From the NCBI RefSeq assembly GCF_016629665.1, contig NZ_JAEPRQ010000003.1, positions 124,001-188,000 on the forward strand: a stretch of DNA of 64,000 bases. Reading direction: 5' to 3'. This document shows, one piece after another, positions 1 through 8,326 of the stretch. The stretch comes from Paracoccus caeni (lineage in GTDB: Bacteria > Pseudomonadota > Alphaproteobacteria > Rhodobacterales > Rhodobacteraceae). Each line of letters begins with the position of its first letter. The stretch's first letter is position 1. Both the position numbers and the translations under genes were made by a program. The notes below the pieces were generated by a model. That model worked only from the letters and a program-made list of their open reading frames with translations, was not told the origin of the DNA and ran no database searches.

Positions 1-182
1 ATTGTACCGTCGGGATCGGCAAGCGGCTGGTGCAGTTGCTGGCGCCGCAATGGCTGCGGATCGGCGGATACTGGTATCCGCGGGGTGGCATGCCGATCGA
101 CGTGTTCTGGCAGAGCGGGGCCGTGCCTGCCGGGCTTTGGCTGCCCGATCAGGGCGTGCCGGGGTATCGCGGGCGGGGGTAG
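1..182 (+). CDS. queF: NADPH-dependent 7-cyano-7-deazaguanine reductase QueF, C-terminal part
   Basis: Partial gene cut by the window start; the first whole codon is at base 3 and the stop TAG is at 180-182, leaving 59 residues. The peptide opens with CTVGIGKR, continues [19 protein letters not shown] and ends [12 protein letters not shown]. This matches the C-terminal half of short (unimodular) QueF proteins, which reduce preQ0 to preQ1 in queuosine tRNA modification. The catalytic Cys and Asp lie upstream of the window. It converges on the ygiB-like gene with about 36 bp between the two stops. The call rests on recalled family similarity; confidence is good because the tail motif is distinctive. 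Confidence 0.85.
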   Translation, partial: CTVGIGKRLVQLLAPQWLRIGGYWYPRGGMPIDVFWQSGAVPAGLWLPDQGVPGYRGRG

Positions 183-218
183 CTGCGGCGGTCATTGGCC
201 CGACCGCAGACCCGTTTC

Positions 219-803
219 TTATCCGCCGAAGCTGCGTGATCCGCCGCTATTGCCGAAGCCCCCGCGCGATGTGGCGGTTGCCCGTGACATCGGCGGCTGG
301 CCTGCGGTTGCGGTGGGGCGGGTGAATTGCTGGCTGCTCATCGCGCCGCGTCCGCTGTTCGAGTTGAAGGTGCTGGTCCGCGCCGCGTTGGTGTAGCCGC
401 CCTGACCGTTGCTATACATCGGCTGCGATGCCGCCATGCCGCGCCCGGCGCCGCCCAGCATGCTACCGATCAGATAGCCCGCCAGCAGCGGCATGAAGAT
501 GCTGCCCGACCCGCCATTCGACACCTGCTCCTGTTCCGAGCCGCAATTGCCGGCGCCGTGCTGTTCCTCGCAGACGGCAAGGCTGTCATAGCGGGGGGCG
601 GATTCGACATGCAGTTGCTCGGCCTCGGTGAAGGCCTGTTGGCACTGATCGGCTGTGATCAGTCCACCATCGGTCGCGGCGGCCTGACATGCGGCCAGAT
701 CGGGATAGGCCTGCGCCTCGACCTGTTCGTCGCGGCAACCGGCGATGGCGAAGGATGCGGCGCCAAGAATGGTCAGCGCGACGGTTCTGGAGCGTTTTCT
801 CAT
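219..803 (-). CDS. DUF1190 (YgiB-like) lipoprotein
   Basis: 194 aa. The N-terminus has a basic start, a hydrophobic stretch and a lipobox ending in AIAGC at about residue 20, so it is a predicted lipoprotein. A Cys-containing DUF1190-like part follows (YPDLAACQAAA, SLAVCEEQHGAGNCG). A small glycine-rich hydrophobic segment comes next (MPLLAGYLIGSMLGGAGRG), then a low-complexity Ser/Gly/Thr/Arg tail ending GGSRSFGG. An earlier in-frame start exists at 917, but 803 has AGGAGG five bases upstream and gives a proper signal peptide. The ygiC-like gene lies 19 bp upstream on the same strand, so the pair is probably co-transcribed, as ygiB-ygiC is in enterobacteria. The biochemical role is not established. 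Confidence 0.8.
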   Translation of the reverse strand: MRKRSRTVALTILGAASFAIAGCRDEQVEAQAYPDLAACQAAATDGGLITADQCQQAFTEAEQLHVESAPRYDSLAVCEEQHGAGNCGSEQEQVSNGGSGSIFMPLLAGYLIGSMLGGAGRGMAASQPMYSNGQGGYTNAARTSTFNSNSGRGAMSSQQFTRPTATAGQPPMSRATATSRGGFGNSGGSRSFGG

Positions 804-822
804 GATTCCTCCTCGGCCTTTA

Positions 823-2049
823 TTATTCCGTAATGAAATGGGGTTTGAAACGCGAAAGATCCTGGGTGATGCGCGAGCGATCCTCGCGCAGGCCCATGCC
901 GACGCAGGTGCGGCCAACGATCCAAGCGCCGATCACCGGGCGGAAGCCGCCGAAATCGGGCAGGGGGGCATAGGCCTGAACGATGCGGGGATGCTGGTCA
1001 TAGTCGGTATTGGGCGAGGCCTCGGTGACATCGCCATTCTCGACAATGCTGACCGAGGCGCCTTCGCGCGAAAAGATCGGTTTCACCACATGGCCCGCCC
1101 GCAGCAGATCGGCCGAGCGGGCATAGGCGTCGGCCACGGCGGGCACCGGCTTGCCGCCCGCGACCAGCGCGTCGGCCACGTCGTCGGCGAAGAAGGCAGG
1201 CAGCAAGTTCGGATGACCCTCGAACATCTGCCACAGGATCGGCAGGATGCCCTTGTTCGACAACAAAGCCTTCCATGCCGGTTCAAGGAACATCGCGCCT
1301 GACCCTGCAATATTGCGGGCGAAATCCTCGTTCAGCAGGTCTTCCCAGGGATAGAGCTTGAACAGCGTGCCGATTACCCGGTCGTCGCTGTCCACGAATT
1401 GACCGTCCTTGCTGATGCCGATCTTGTCGAGATCGGTGTAATGCGCGCCCATCCCGGCCTCGCGGGCGGCCCAGCCCATCGCCTCGACGGTGGCATAGTC
1501 TTCCGGGTTGTCGGCGATGGCGGTGAAATGCAGCTCGGTGTTCTTCGGGAACAATTCACGGAAGCGTTCGACCAGCGCCTCGTGAATGCCGTTGAACTGA
1601 TCCGCGCCTTCGGGCAGGACGCCTGCCTCTAGCTGATCCTCCAGCCACTGCCACTGAAAGGACGCGCTTTCGTATAGCGAGGTCGGCGTGTCGGCATTGT
1701 ATTCCAGCAGTTTCGCCGGGCCGTTGCCGTCATAGGCCAGATCGAAGCGGCCATAGATTTCCGGCTCGTTCCGCCGCCAGCTATCGGCGACCAGATCCCA
1801 ATGCGCCTCGGGGATGCCCAGTTTGCCCATCAGCATCTCATTGCCGACGATTTCCTGCACCGCATCCCGGCACATGGCGTGCAGATCGGTCGAGGGATCC
1901 TCGATATCCTCTTCGATCTCACGCAGCGAGAAGCGATAGGCCGAGGTTTCGTCCCAGTAAGGCTCACCATGCATATCGGCGAAGGTGAAGCCTACTTCCT
2001 TGGCGGTGTCGCGCCAGTCGGGGCGCTCGGGCAGGTCGATCTTTTCCAT
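823..2049 (-). CDS. ygiC: Glutathionylspermidine synthase-like ATP-grasp protein (YgiC family)
   Basis: 408 aa. It begins MEKIDLPERPDWR and carries family blocks such as YGRFDLAYDG, LLEYNADTPTSLYESA, LYPWEDLLNEDF and KPIFSREGASVSI, typical of the C-terminal synthetase domain of glutathionylspermidine synthase. YgiC/YjfC proteins have only this ATP-dependent C-N ligase domain and lack the amidase half. The substrate in this organism is unknown. Start 2049 is preferred over 2136 because the upstream extension does not resemble the family. The DUF1190 lipoprotein gene follows 19 bp downstream, the usual pairing. No frameshift or missing segment was seen. Confidence 0.85.
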   Translation of the reverse strand: MEKIDLPERPDWRDTAKEVGFTFADMHGEPYWDETSAYRFSLREIEEDIEDPSTDLHAMCRDAVQEIVGNEMLMGKLGIPEAHWDLVADSWRRNEPEIYGRFDLAYDGNGPAKLLEYNADTPTSLYESASFQWQWLEDQLEAGVLPEGADQFNGIHEALVERFRELFPKNTELHFTAIADNPEDYATVEAMGWAAREAGMGAHYTDLDKIGISKDGQFVDSDDRVIGTLFKLYPWEDLLNEDFARNIAGSGAMFLEPAWKALLSNKGILPILWQMFEGHPNLLPAFFADDVADALVAGGKPVPAVADAYARSADLLRAGHVVKPIFSREGASVSIVENGDVTEASPNTDYDQHPRIVQAYAPLPDFGGFRPVIGAWIVGRTCVGMGLREDRSRITQDLSRFKPHFITE

Positions 2050-2099
2050 GCCCGATTTCCTAGCGGTATTCTGCGGGCCGGACCAGAGCTTTCGCGGGA

Positions 2100-3254
2100 T
2101 CAGAGCGCGGCATTCTGCTGCAAAGCAGGCTGCCATTCGTCATATTGCCAGACCGATTGCAGCGTTAGCCGATCGTCCAGCAATATCATGTCGGCATGGC
2201 GTCCGGGGATGATATGGCCGTAGCGGTCATCAAGGCCGATGGCGCGGGCCGGTTCGCTGGTCGCCATGGCAAGCGCGCGTTCGGCCGGGATACCAACTTC
2301 GCCAACCAGAACCTGAAGCGCGCGGTCAAGCCGCAGGTCGGCCCCGGCAAGGGTGCCGTCGGCCAGTGTCAGCCTGCCGTTCTGGCGATACATCAACCGG
2401 CCATTCAGCGGCATTTCGGTTAGATCGGTCCCGGCGAAGGCCATGCAATCGCTGACAAGGAACACCCCCTCGGACCGTGCCGAAAGGGCAATGCGCATGG
2501 CGGCGGGGTGGACATGGACTGCATCGGCGATCAGCCCGATGGCGCGGGATTCGGTCAGGGCCGCGCCGACCAGACCGGGCTGACGGTGGCCCATCTGGCT
2601 CATGGCGTTGAAGAGATGCGTGGTGCAGCCTGCACCCGCGGCATAGGCCGCGCTGGCCGTGTCAAAATCGCAATCGCTGTGACCAAGGCTGACCACCGCA
2701 CCAGCCCCGACAAGCGTGGCGATCTGTTCCGGGGTCGCGGCCTCTGGTGCAAGCGTCACCATCAGAACGGGCAGGGCGCGGGCGGCATCGCAGAGAAGAT
2801 CCAGATCCTCGGATGTCATCGGGCGCAGCACGGCGGGGTCATGGGCACCATGCCGGCGAGGGTCCAGATGCGGCCCTTCGAGATGTAGTCCCAGAAAGCC
2901 CGGCACGCCGGTCCATGCCGCCGCATAGGCGGCGGCGATGACCTGTCGTGTCGCCTCGGGCGTGTCGCTGATCAGCGTCGGCAGGATGCCCGCACAGCCA
3001 AGCCGCAGATGCGTGGCGCAGATATGGCGAAGGGCGTGCAGATCGGTCGCGCCGTCCACCATCACGCCGCCGCCACCATTCACCTGCAGATCGACAAAGC
3101 CCGGTGCGATGATCCCTTCCACCCGTTGCGACCCGGCAGGGGCGCTGTCGGCGGGGATGATGGACCGGATCACGCCGTCTTCGATCACCAGCGCATGACC
3201 AGAGATCAATCTCTGGCCATCGAAAATTCGGGCGCCGGTCAGGATCTGGGGCAT
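2100..3254 (-). CDS. nagA: N-acetylglucosamine-6-phosphate deacetylase
   Basis: 384 aa, the normal family length. It hydrolyses GlcNAc-6-P to glucosamine-6-P and acetate in the cytoplasm. Amidohydrolase-fold landmarks are APGFVDLQVNGGGG near residue 50, the metal-site LHLEGPHL near residue 125, a second metal His in SLGHSDCDF, THLFNAMSQMGHRQPG (substrate loop), DAVHVHP, and LVSDCMAFAG with the catalytic Asp. It is the last gene of a four-gene operon; its ATG shares one base with the stop of the SIS gene (TGATG), implying translational coupling. The product would be passed to that SIS-domain deaminase. Confidence 0.95.
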   Translation of the reverse strand: MPQILTGARIFDGQRLISGHALVIEDGVIRSIIPADSAPAGSQRVEGIIAPGFVDLQVNGGGGVMVDGATDLHALRHICATHLRLGCAGILPTLISDTPEATRQVIAAAYAAAWTGVPGFLGLHLEGPHLDPRRHGAHDPAVLRPMTSEDLDLLCDAARALPVLMVTLAPEAATPEQIATLVGAGAVVSLGHSDCDFDTASAAYAAGAGCTTHLFNAMSQMGHRQPGLVGAALTESRAIGLIADAVHVHPAAMRIALSARSEGVFLVSDCMAFAGTDLTEMPLNGRLMYRQNGRLTLADGTLAGADLRLDRALQVLVGEVGIPAERALAMATSEPARAIGLDDRYGHIIPGRHADMILLDDRLTLQSVWQYDEWQPALQQNAAL

Positions 3255-4279
3255 CAGCGCGTCTCCGTCACCTTGCGCAGATGCGGGGGCGTGTCCGGGT
3301 CAAAGCCGCGTCTTCGGGCCAGCCCCTCGACGCAGGCATAATAGCTGACGATCAGGGATAGCGGTGCCAGCAGCGGATGCAGGCCGGGAACCGAGGGCAG
3401 GATGGTCGCGCCGGGAACGTCAGCTCCGGTCACGAAGACATCGGCCCCCTGATCTGCCAGACGGCTGGCCGTCGCCGCAAGCTGCGGAAGCGCCGCATCA
3501 TCGACGCCAAGCGCCAGAACTGGAAAGCTGGACTGGACGATGGCAGCGGGGCCGTGAAGGACTTCGGCGGCGCTATAGGCCTCGGCATGGATGCCCGATG
3601 TCTCTTTCATCTTCAGTGCCGCCTCATTTGCAATCGCAAAACCGGGACCGCGCCCCAGAACAAAAGCATGCTGCGCGCGTGCAAGCCGGGCGGCCAGCGG
3701 CGTCCAGTCAAGCGACACCGCCTGTTGCAGCGCATCCGGCAGGGCTGCGATGGAATCGCGCAGTGATTCATCGTCGCTCCATTCGGCCAGCAAAGCCAGC
3801 CCCGCAAGCACGGATGCGACGAAAGTCTTGGTCGCCGCCACGCTTTTCTCTTCCCCCGCCTGCAGGGGCAGGCAATGGGCCGAGGCCAGCGCCATCGGGC
3901 TGTCGGCGTGGTTGGTGATGGCGATGGACAAGGCGCCGCTATCGGTGCTGGCCTGCATCATCTCGACGATGTCGGGGCTGCGGCCTGATTGGGAAATGCC
4001 GATGCAGGCCCCCCCGGCCAGCCGAAGCGGGCGTTTGTAGATCGAGGCGATGGATGGCCCGACCGAAGCGACCGGAATGCCGGTCTGCAATTCGATCGCA
4101 TATTTCAGATAGGCTGCGGCATGGTCGGATGAGCCGCGCGCGACCGTGGCGATCACGCCCGGATCGGTCTGGCGAAGCGCTGCCGCCGCCGCGCCAAGAA
4201 CGCCCTGCGAATCGGCCAGAAAGCGGGCCACGACCTGCGGGATTTCGGCCACTTCGCGGGCCATGTGGCTTTGTGTCAT
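3254..4279 (-). CDS. SIS-domain glucosamine-6-phosphate deaminase-like protein
   Basis: 341 aa with two sugar-isomerase (SIS) domains and no N-terminal glutaminase domain. Visible phosphosugar-binding motifs are VARGSSDHAA (about residue 47), GISQSGRSPD (about 92) and EKSVAATKTF (about 143). The second half has LGRGPGFAIANEAALKMKE and HAEAYSAAEVLHGP, as in the isomerase half of GlmS. Free-standing proteins of this kind next to nagA act as NagB-II deaminases, making fructose-6-P and ammonia from glucosamine-6-P. An AgaS-type role on a related amino sugar is the alternative. It overlaps the regulator gene by 4 bp upstream and nagA by 1 bp downstream. Confidence 0.85.
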   Translation of the reverse strand: MTQSHMAREVAEIPQVVARFLADSQGVLGAAAAALRQTDPGVIATVARGSSDHAAAYLKYAIELQTGIPVASVGPSIASIYKRPLRLAGGACIGISQSGRSPDIVEMMQASTDSGALSIAITNHADSPMALASAHCLPLQAGEEKSVAATKTFVASVLAGLALLAEWSDDESLRDSIAALPDALQQAVSLDWTPLAARLARAQHAFVLGRGPGFAIANEAALKMKETSGIHAEAYSAAEVLHGPAAIVQSSFPVLALGVDDAALPQLAATASRLADQGADVFVTGADVPGATILPSVPGLHPLLAPLSLIVSYYACVEGLARRRGFDPDTPPHLRKVTETR

Positions 4280-5061
4280 GCGATATTCCTTTCGGCCTCG
4301 CCCTGATCGGGACCGGGGGCCAGTTTCAGCTCGACGGCGAAGTCATAGGCATCGCCGCGATAGATGGACCGGGTGAACTCGACCACCTGTCCGGTGCCGA
4401 GATAAGACATGCGTTCGATCCGCAACGCCGCGACCGCCGCCCCGACGCCCAGCAATTCGGCGTCCTTGGCATTCGGATTGGTCGCCGAAATCCGTTGAAC
4501 CGCCCGGACCGGGCGCAATCCCCGCGCCTCCAGCACCCCGTAAAGCGAGGTTTCGACCACCTCGGGGTCCGGCAGGATCGCAGAGGGCAGCGAGGCGCGT
4601 TCGATTGCCAGCGGCACACCGTCGGAGCTGCGCACCCGTTCAAGCCGCGCGACACGGTCGCCCGCGCCAAGGCCAAGCGCCATCACCTCTTCCGGGGCAG
4701 GGGCGTGCAATCCGCGCGCCAGCCAGCGGCTTTCGACCTGCCGACCACGCCGGGCCATATCCTCGGTGAACGAGGTCAGCAGCGACAGCGCCTGTTCCAG
4801 CCGCTCTACCTTTGGCGCAACGAAGGTGCCGGAGCCACGCCGCTGCACCAGTTGACCCGAGGCGACCAGCGCCTCGATCCCCTTGCGGATGGTGACCCGC
4901 GACAGGCCGGTCTGGGCGGCCATCTCACGCTCTGGCGGCAGGCTGTCGCCGGGTTTCAGGCGGCCCGAGATGATCGCCTCGGCGATGCGGCGGTGCAGTT
5001 GCAGATAAAGCGGACCGCCGCTGGCATCGTTGAAATCGGTGGCCTTGAACAACTCGCTCAT
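4276..5061 (-). CDS. GntR-family (HutC subfamily) regulator of amino-sugar catabolism
   Basis: 261 aa. The N-terminal winged helix-turn-helix shows the GntR signature (LYLQLHRRIAEAIISGRLKPG, then PPEREMAAQTGLSRVTIRKG), followed by a UTRA effector domain (LERVRSSDGVPLAIERASLP, VVEFTRSIYRGDAYDF). HutC-type regulators next to nagA usually sense GlcN-6-P or GlcNAc-6-P, which is the inferred role here. The start at 5061 is chosen over 5136 because it opens directly into the domain and gives a 4-bp ATGA overlap with the kinase gene. It likely binds the TTGGTATT repeats at 5919-5937 and 6007-6025 and so controls its own operon and murQ-ABC. Confidence 0.88.
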   Translation of the reverse strand: MSELFKATDFNDASGGPLYLQLHRRIAEAIISGRLKPGDSLPPEREMAAQTGLSRVTIRKGIEALVASGQLVQRRGSGTFVAPKVERLEQALSLLTSFTEDMARRGRQVESRWLARGLHAPAPEEVMALGLGAGDRVARLERVRSSDGVPLAIERASLPSAILPDPEVVETSLYGVLEARGLRPVRAVQRISATNPNAKDAELLGVGAAVAALRIERMSYLGTGQVVEFTRSIYRGDAYDFAVELKLAPGPDQGEAERNIA

Positions 5062-5897
5062 GCGGCACCTGCCATCTGGCGGGCCATGAGCAAGGCCCCA
5101 TCGACGCCATCGCCGCGTGCCTGCTGCACCGGCCATGGACCGCGCAGCCGGGCCGCATAGGACGCGCCCAGACCGCCGACGAAGACAACCGGCAGGCTGT
5201 CCCCGTCCTGCAGAACGGTCAGGATGTGGCGGACCTTATCCACCGCCTTGTCCAGGATGCGGCGCGCGGCCTCATCCTCGGAATTGACGATCCGTGGCGC
5301 GAGTTCGCCGAATTTTGCGGGGCTGGCATGGTTGCCGAAAGAGATGATCCCCTCGGCACCGCCAAATTCATCAAGCAGGCTTTGCAGCAGGGGCGTCATC
5401 GGCAGGAAACCATCCCCTGCCCGCATCGCATCGGCCAGCAGTGCCCGGCCCATGACCGCGCCGCTGCCTTCATCCCCCATCAGAAAGCCGCGCCCGCCGA
5501 CCTGCCGGACATGGCCCGCACGCTGGACGGCAAAGACCGAGCCGGTTCCAAGCGCCGCGAGAATGCCGTCATCAGGGCCAAGCGCGCCGCGCGTGGCGGT
5601 AATGGCGTCGTTCACGATCTGGGATTTCGCGAAGGGCAGCAGGTCAGACAGACGCTGCGTCGCCGCCTTGATTGTGCCCCCGGCAAGTCCCAGTGTCGCG
5701 ATCAGATCGCGAGGGTCGGCACCGCTATTGGCAAGCGCCTCGGTCGTGGCGGCAAGGATGTTGGCGGCGGCGGTATCGACATTGGTGTTGATATTGGCAG
5801 GCCCGCCATGGCCGCGACCGATCACGCGGCCATCGGCATCGGCCAAAGCCGCCCTGCACCCCGTGCCGCCACCATCGATTCCCAGAAAAAGCACCAT
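5058..5897 (-). CDS. BadF/BadG/BcrA/BcrD-family N-acetylglucosamine or N-acetylmuramic acid kinase
   Basis: 279 aa of the actin-like ATPase fold. It opens VLFLGIDGGGTGCRAAL (phosphate-1 loop) and has GLAGG, then ILAALGTGSVFAV (phosphate-2) and GDEGSGAVMGRALL, followed by a VVFVGGLGAS adenosine motif. Family members include eukaryotic-type GlcNAc kinase and clostridial MurK, which phosphorylates both MurNAc and GlcNAc. With murQ just across the promoter, a MurK-like dual specificity is plausible but inferred. Start 5897 has AAGGAG eight bases upstream. It is the first gene of the minus-strand operon, with a 4-bp overlap into the GntR gene. Confidence 0.85.
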   Translation of the reverse strand: MVLFLGIDGGGTGCRAALADADGRVIGRGHGGPANINTNVDTAAANILAATTEALANSGADPRDLIATLGLAGGTIKAATQRLSDLLPFAKSQIVNDAITATRGALGPDDGILAALGTGSVFAVQRAGHVRQVGGRGFLMGDEGSGAVMGRALLADAMRAGDGFLPMTPLLQSLLDEFGGAEGIISFGNHASPAKFGELAPRIVNSEDEAARRILDKAVDKVRHILTVLQDGDSLPVVFVGGLGASYAARLRGPWPVQQARGDGVDGALLMARQMAGAA

Positions 5898-5918
5898 TAC
5901 GATCTCCTTGCTGACAAG

Positions 5919-5937
5919 ATACCAAAGCAATACCAAA
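5919..5937. promoter_or_regulatory. Putative GntR operator, box pair A
   Basis: Two direct ATACCAAA repeats (5919-5926 and 5930-5937) lie 22 bp upstream of the kinase start. They are 11 bp apart, one helical turn. Read on the minus strand each half is TTTGGTAT, matching box pair B at the murQ end. Confidence 0.55.
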
Positions 5938-6006
5938 TGAAAAGTCGAAAGTGAGTTTGCCTGCAAAATAGGCTATTTGGACCATTTTCGTTAACACTCT
6001 TTACAA

Positions 6007-6025
6007 TTGGTATTGATTTGGCATT
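6007..6025. promoter_or_regulatory. Putative GntR operator, box pair B
   Basis: TTGGTATT (6007-6014) and TTGGCATT (6018-6025) are direct repeats, again with 11-bp phasing. They sit 22 bp upstream of the murQ start and point in the opposite direction to pair A, so the divergent promoter is flanked by mirrored box pairs. Confidence 0.55.
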
Positions 6026-6047
6026 ATCGGATCAAGTGAGGAATCAG

Positions 6048-6929
6048 ATGCCCGAACCAAGGACAGAATCGCGACATCCCGAAGCCGAGGGGCTGCATCT
6101 GCGGTCCGCGGACCGGGTTTTGTCGGCTTTGCTGGACGCCCAGATCGGCGCGCTTGCCGCCCTGCATCCGGCCTTGCCCGCGATCGAGATGGCTGCCGAG
6201 GCCGCGGCTGCAGCTTTGCGTGCGGGCGGACGAATGGGTTATGCGGGGGCCGGAAGCTCTGGCCTGATGGCGCTGGCGGATTGCCTTGAACTGGCAGGCA
6301 CGTTCGGACTGGCCCCGGCACAGACGCCGATGATGTTCGCAGGCGGCGCTGATGCGCTGCTGCATATGAAAGGCGCGGCAGAGGATGACGCCCGTCTTGC
6401 CATCGCCGATCTGGACGCCTCGGGTCTGCAATCGGGTGATGTGGTGCTGGTGCTGGCGGCGTCGGGGCGCACGCCCTATGCGCTGACCATTGCTGAACAG
6501 GCGCGGGCGCGGGGTGTGACCGTCGTTGGCTTCGCGAATGTGCCGGGGGCACCGCTGCTGGAAGCGGTCGATATTCCCGTCTTGCTGGATACGGGACCGG
6601 AGATGGTCGCCGGATCCACGAGGATGGGGGCGGCGACCGCGCAGAAAGTGGCGCTCAACATGCTGTCGGTGCTGGTCGGTATCCGGCTTGGGCATGTGCA
6701 TGATGGCTACATGGTCAATCTGACCGCTGACAATGCAAAGCTGGTCGAGCGCGCCGCGCGGATCGTCGGCGATGTCGCTTCGGTGCCGCTGGCGGTGGCC
6801 GAGGCGGCGCTTGCGGCAACGCAAGGCGCGGTGAAGACGGCGATTCTGGTGGCACAGGGCGTGGAGCCCGACGCCGCCCGCGACGCGCTGACGCGCAGCG
6901 AAGGACATCTGCAACCACTTCTGAAATGA
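6048..6929 (+). CDS. murQ: N-acetylmuramic acid 6-phosphate etherase
   Basis: 293 aa. It cleaves the lactyl ether of MurNAc-6-P to give GlcNAc-6-P and D-lactate. The N-terminal TESRHPEAEGLHLRS corresponds to the conserved TE-x-x-NP stretch of MurQ. The SIS fold shows YAGAGSSGLMA, GAAEDDARLA and LAASGRTPYAL, and the C-terminal part has GSTRMGAATAQKVALNMLS. Start 6048 is chosen over the TTG at 6018 because GAGGA lies 6-10 bases upstream and the TTG overlaps the presumed operator. It faces the kinase operon, and its product feeds NagA. The ABC importer begins 63 bp downstream, probably in the same transcript. Confidence 0.93.
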   Translation: MPEPRTESRHPEAEGLHLRSADRVLSALLDAQIGALAALHPALPAIEMAAEAAAAALRAGGRMGYAGAGSSGLMALADCLELAGTFGLAPAQTPMMFAGGADALLHMKGAAEDDARLAIADLDASGLQSGDVVLVLAASGRTPYALTIAEQARARGVTVVGFANVPGAPLLEAVDIPVLLDTGPEMVAGSTRMGAATAQKVALNMLSVLVGIRLGHVHDGYMVNLTADNAKLVERAARIVGDVASVPLAVAEAALAATQGAVKTAILVAQGVEPDAARDALTRSEGHLQPLLK

Positions 6930-6992
6930 TCGGAAGCAAAACTTTTTGGCAACGAAGGGCCGGAGAACAGGCCCAATATCAGGGAGAATGAC

Positions 6993-8252
6993 ATGACCGG
7001 AAAACTACGATTGGCCCTTCTGGCCAGCACCATGCTGGCGGGCACCGCCGCCGCGCAAGACGTGACGCTGACCGTCGAAAGCTGGCGTAACGATGACCTG
7101 CAAATCTGGCAGGACACGATCATCCCGGCGTTCGAGGCCGCCAATCCCGGCATCAAGATCAATTTCGCGCCGACCGCGCCTGCGGAATATAATGCCGTGC
7201 TGAATTCCAAGCTGGATGCAGGCTCGGCGGGCGATCTGATCACCTGCCGCCCCTTCGATGCCTCGTTGGAGCTGTTCAACAAGGGCCAGCTTGCCGATCT
7301 GACCGATCTGGCGTCGATGGCCAATTTCTCGGATGTGGCGAAATCGGCGTGGCAGACGGATGACGGCAGCGCGACTTTCTGCGTCCCGATGGCCTCGGTC
7401 ATCCACGGGTTCCTGTATAACAAGAACGCCTTCGAGGAACTGGGGCTGGAGCCGCCGAAAACCGTCGATCAATTCTATGCCGTGCTGGACGCGATCAAGG
7501 AAGACGGCACCTATATCCCGATGGCCATGGGCACCCCGGATCAATGGGAAGCCGCCACGATGGGTTACCAGAATATCGGGCCGACCTATTGGAAGGGCGA
7601 AGAGGGCCGCAAGGCGCTGATCGACGGCAGCCAGAAGCTGACCGATGATGCCTGGGTCGAACCGTTCCGGCAGCTTGCCCGCTGGAAGGATTATCTGGGC
7701 GACGGCTTCGAGGCGCAGACCTATCCCGACAGCCAGAACCTGTTCACGCTGGGCCGCGCCGCGATCTATCCGACCGGCTCGTGGGAGATCGGCGTGTTCG
7801 AGCCGCAGATCGAAGGCGCCTTCGAGATGGGAGCTTTCGCTCCGCCCGTCGCGGCAGAGGGTGACACCTGCTATATCAGCGACCATACCGATATCGCACT
7901 GGGTCTGAACGCGGCATCGCCGAATGCGGATGCGGCCCGGACCTTCCTTGAATGGGTCGGCTCGGACGAATTCGCCTCGCTTTACGCCAATGCCTTGCCG
8001 GGCTTCTTCTCGATGAATTCGAATCCGGTCGAGATGCAGAACCCGGTGGCACAGGAATTCGTAAGCTGGCGCGAAAACTGCGAGCCGACGATCCGTTCCA
8101 CCTATCAGATCCTGTCGCGCGGCACGCCGAACCTTGAGAACGAGACCTGGAATGCCAGCGCCAACGTGATCAACGGCACCGAGACCCCGGAAGCGGCCGC
8201 AGAACGGCTGCAAGAAGGTCTGGCCTCGTGGTACGAGCCGCAGAAGAACTGA
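6993..8252 (+). CDS. Extracellular solute-binding protein of an amino-sugar ABC importer
   Basis: 419 aa, periplasmic. The signal peptide is clear (basic start, LALLASTMLAG, cleavage after TAAAQ around residue 22). The mature part is a family 1 sugar-binding protein with VTLTVESWRNDD, FEAANPGIKINF and GRAAIYPTGSWEIG. AGGGAGA lies seven bases before the ATG. It is followed by two permeases, an oxidoreductase and the ATPase, in the order typical of carbohydrate uptake (CUT1) systems. The ligand is inferred to be GlcNAc, MurNAc or a small chitin or peptidoglycan saccharide from the neighbouring murQ and nagA; the sequence alone does not fix it. Confidence 0.88.
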   Translation: MTGKLRLALLASTMLAGTAAAQDVTLTVESWRNDDLQIWQDTIIPAFEAANPGIKINFAPTAPAEYNAVLNSKLDAGSAGDLITCRPFDASLELFNKGQLADLTDLASMANFSDVAKSAWQTDDGSATFCVPMASVIHGFLYNKNAFEELGLEPPKTVDQFYAVLDAIKEDGTYIPMAMGTPDQWEAATMGYQNIGPTYWKGEEGRKALIDGSQKLTDDAWVEPFRQLARWKDYLGDGFEAQTYPDSQNLFTLGRAAIYPTGSWEIGVFEPQIEGAFEMGAFAPPVAAEGDTCYISDHTDIALGLNAASPNADAARTFLEWVGSDEFASLYANALPGFFSMNSNPVEMQNPVAQEFVSWRENCEPTIRSTYQILSRGTPNLENETWNASANVINGTETPEAAAERLQEGLASWYEPQKN

Positions 8253-8264
8253 TCCGGCTCTCAG

Positions 8265-8286
8265 GCGGGGGCAGCTTTGCCCCCGC
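8265..8286 (+). terminator. Stem-loop between binding-protein and permease genes
   Basis: GCGGGGGCA at 8265-8273 pairs perfectly with TGCCCCCGC at 8278-8286 around a 4-nt loop. It follows the binding-protein stop by 12 bp and lacks a U tract. It may protect the upstream mRNA or partly stop transcription, giving more binding protein than permease. Confidence 0.55.
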
Positions 8287-8295
8287 ACCCCCAGA

Positions 8296-8317
8296 CGGTA
8301 TTTAAGCAACGAAGAAG
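8296..8317 (+). repeat. Dispersed intergenic motif, copy 1
   Basis: CGGTATTT followed by a variable triplet and CAACGAAGAAG. Further copies occur at 12153-12174 and 52798-52819, with an inverted copy at 52830-52851. This copy ends 9 bp before the permease start and may supply part of its ribosome-binding region (AAGGGG just after). Confidence 0.6.
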
Positions 8318-8326
8318 GGGCGCGGC

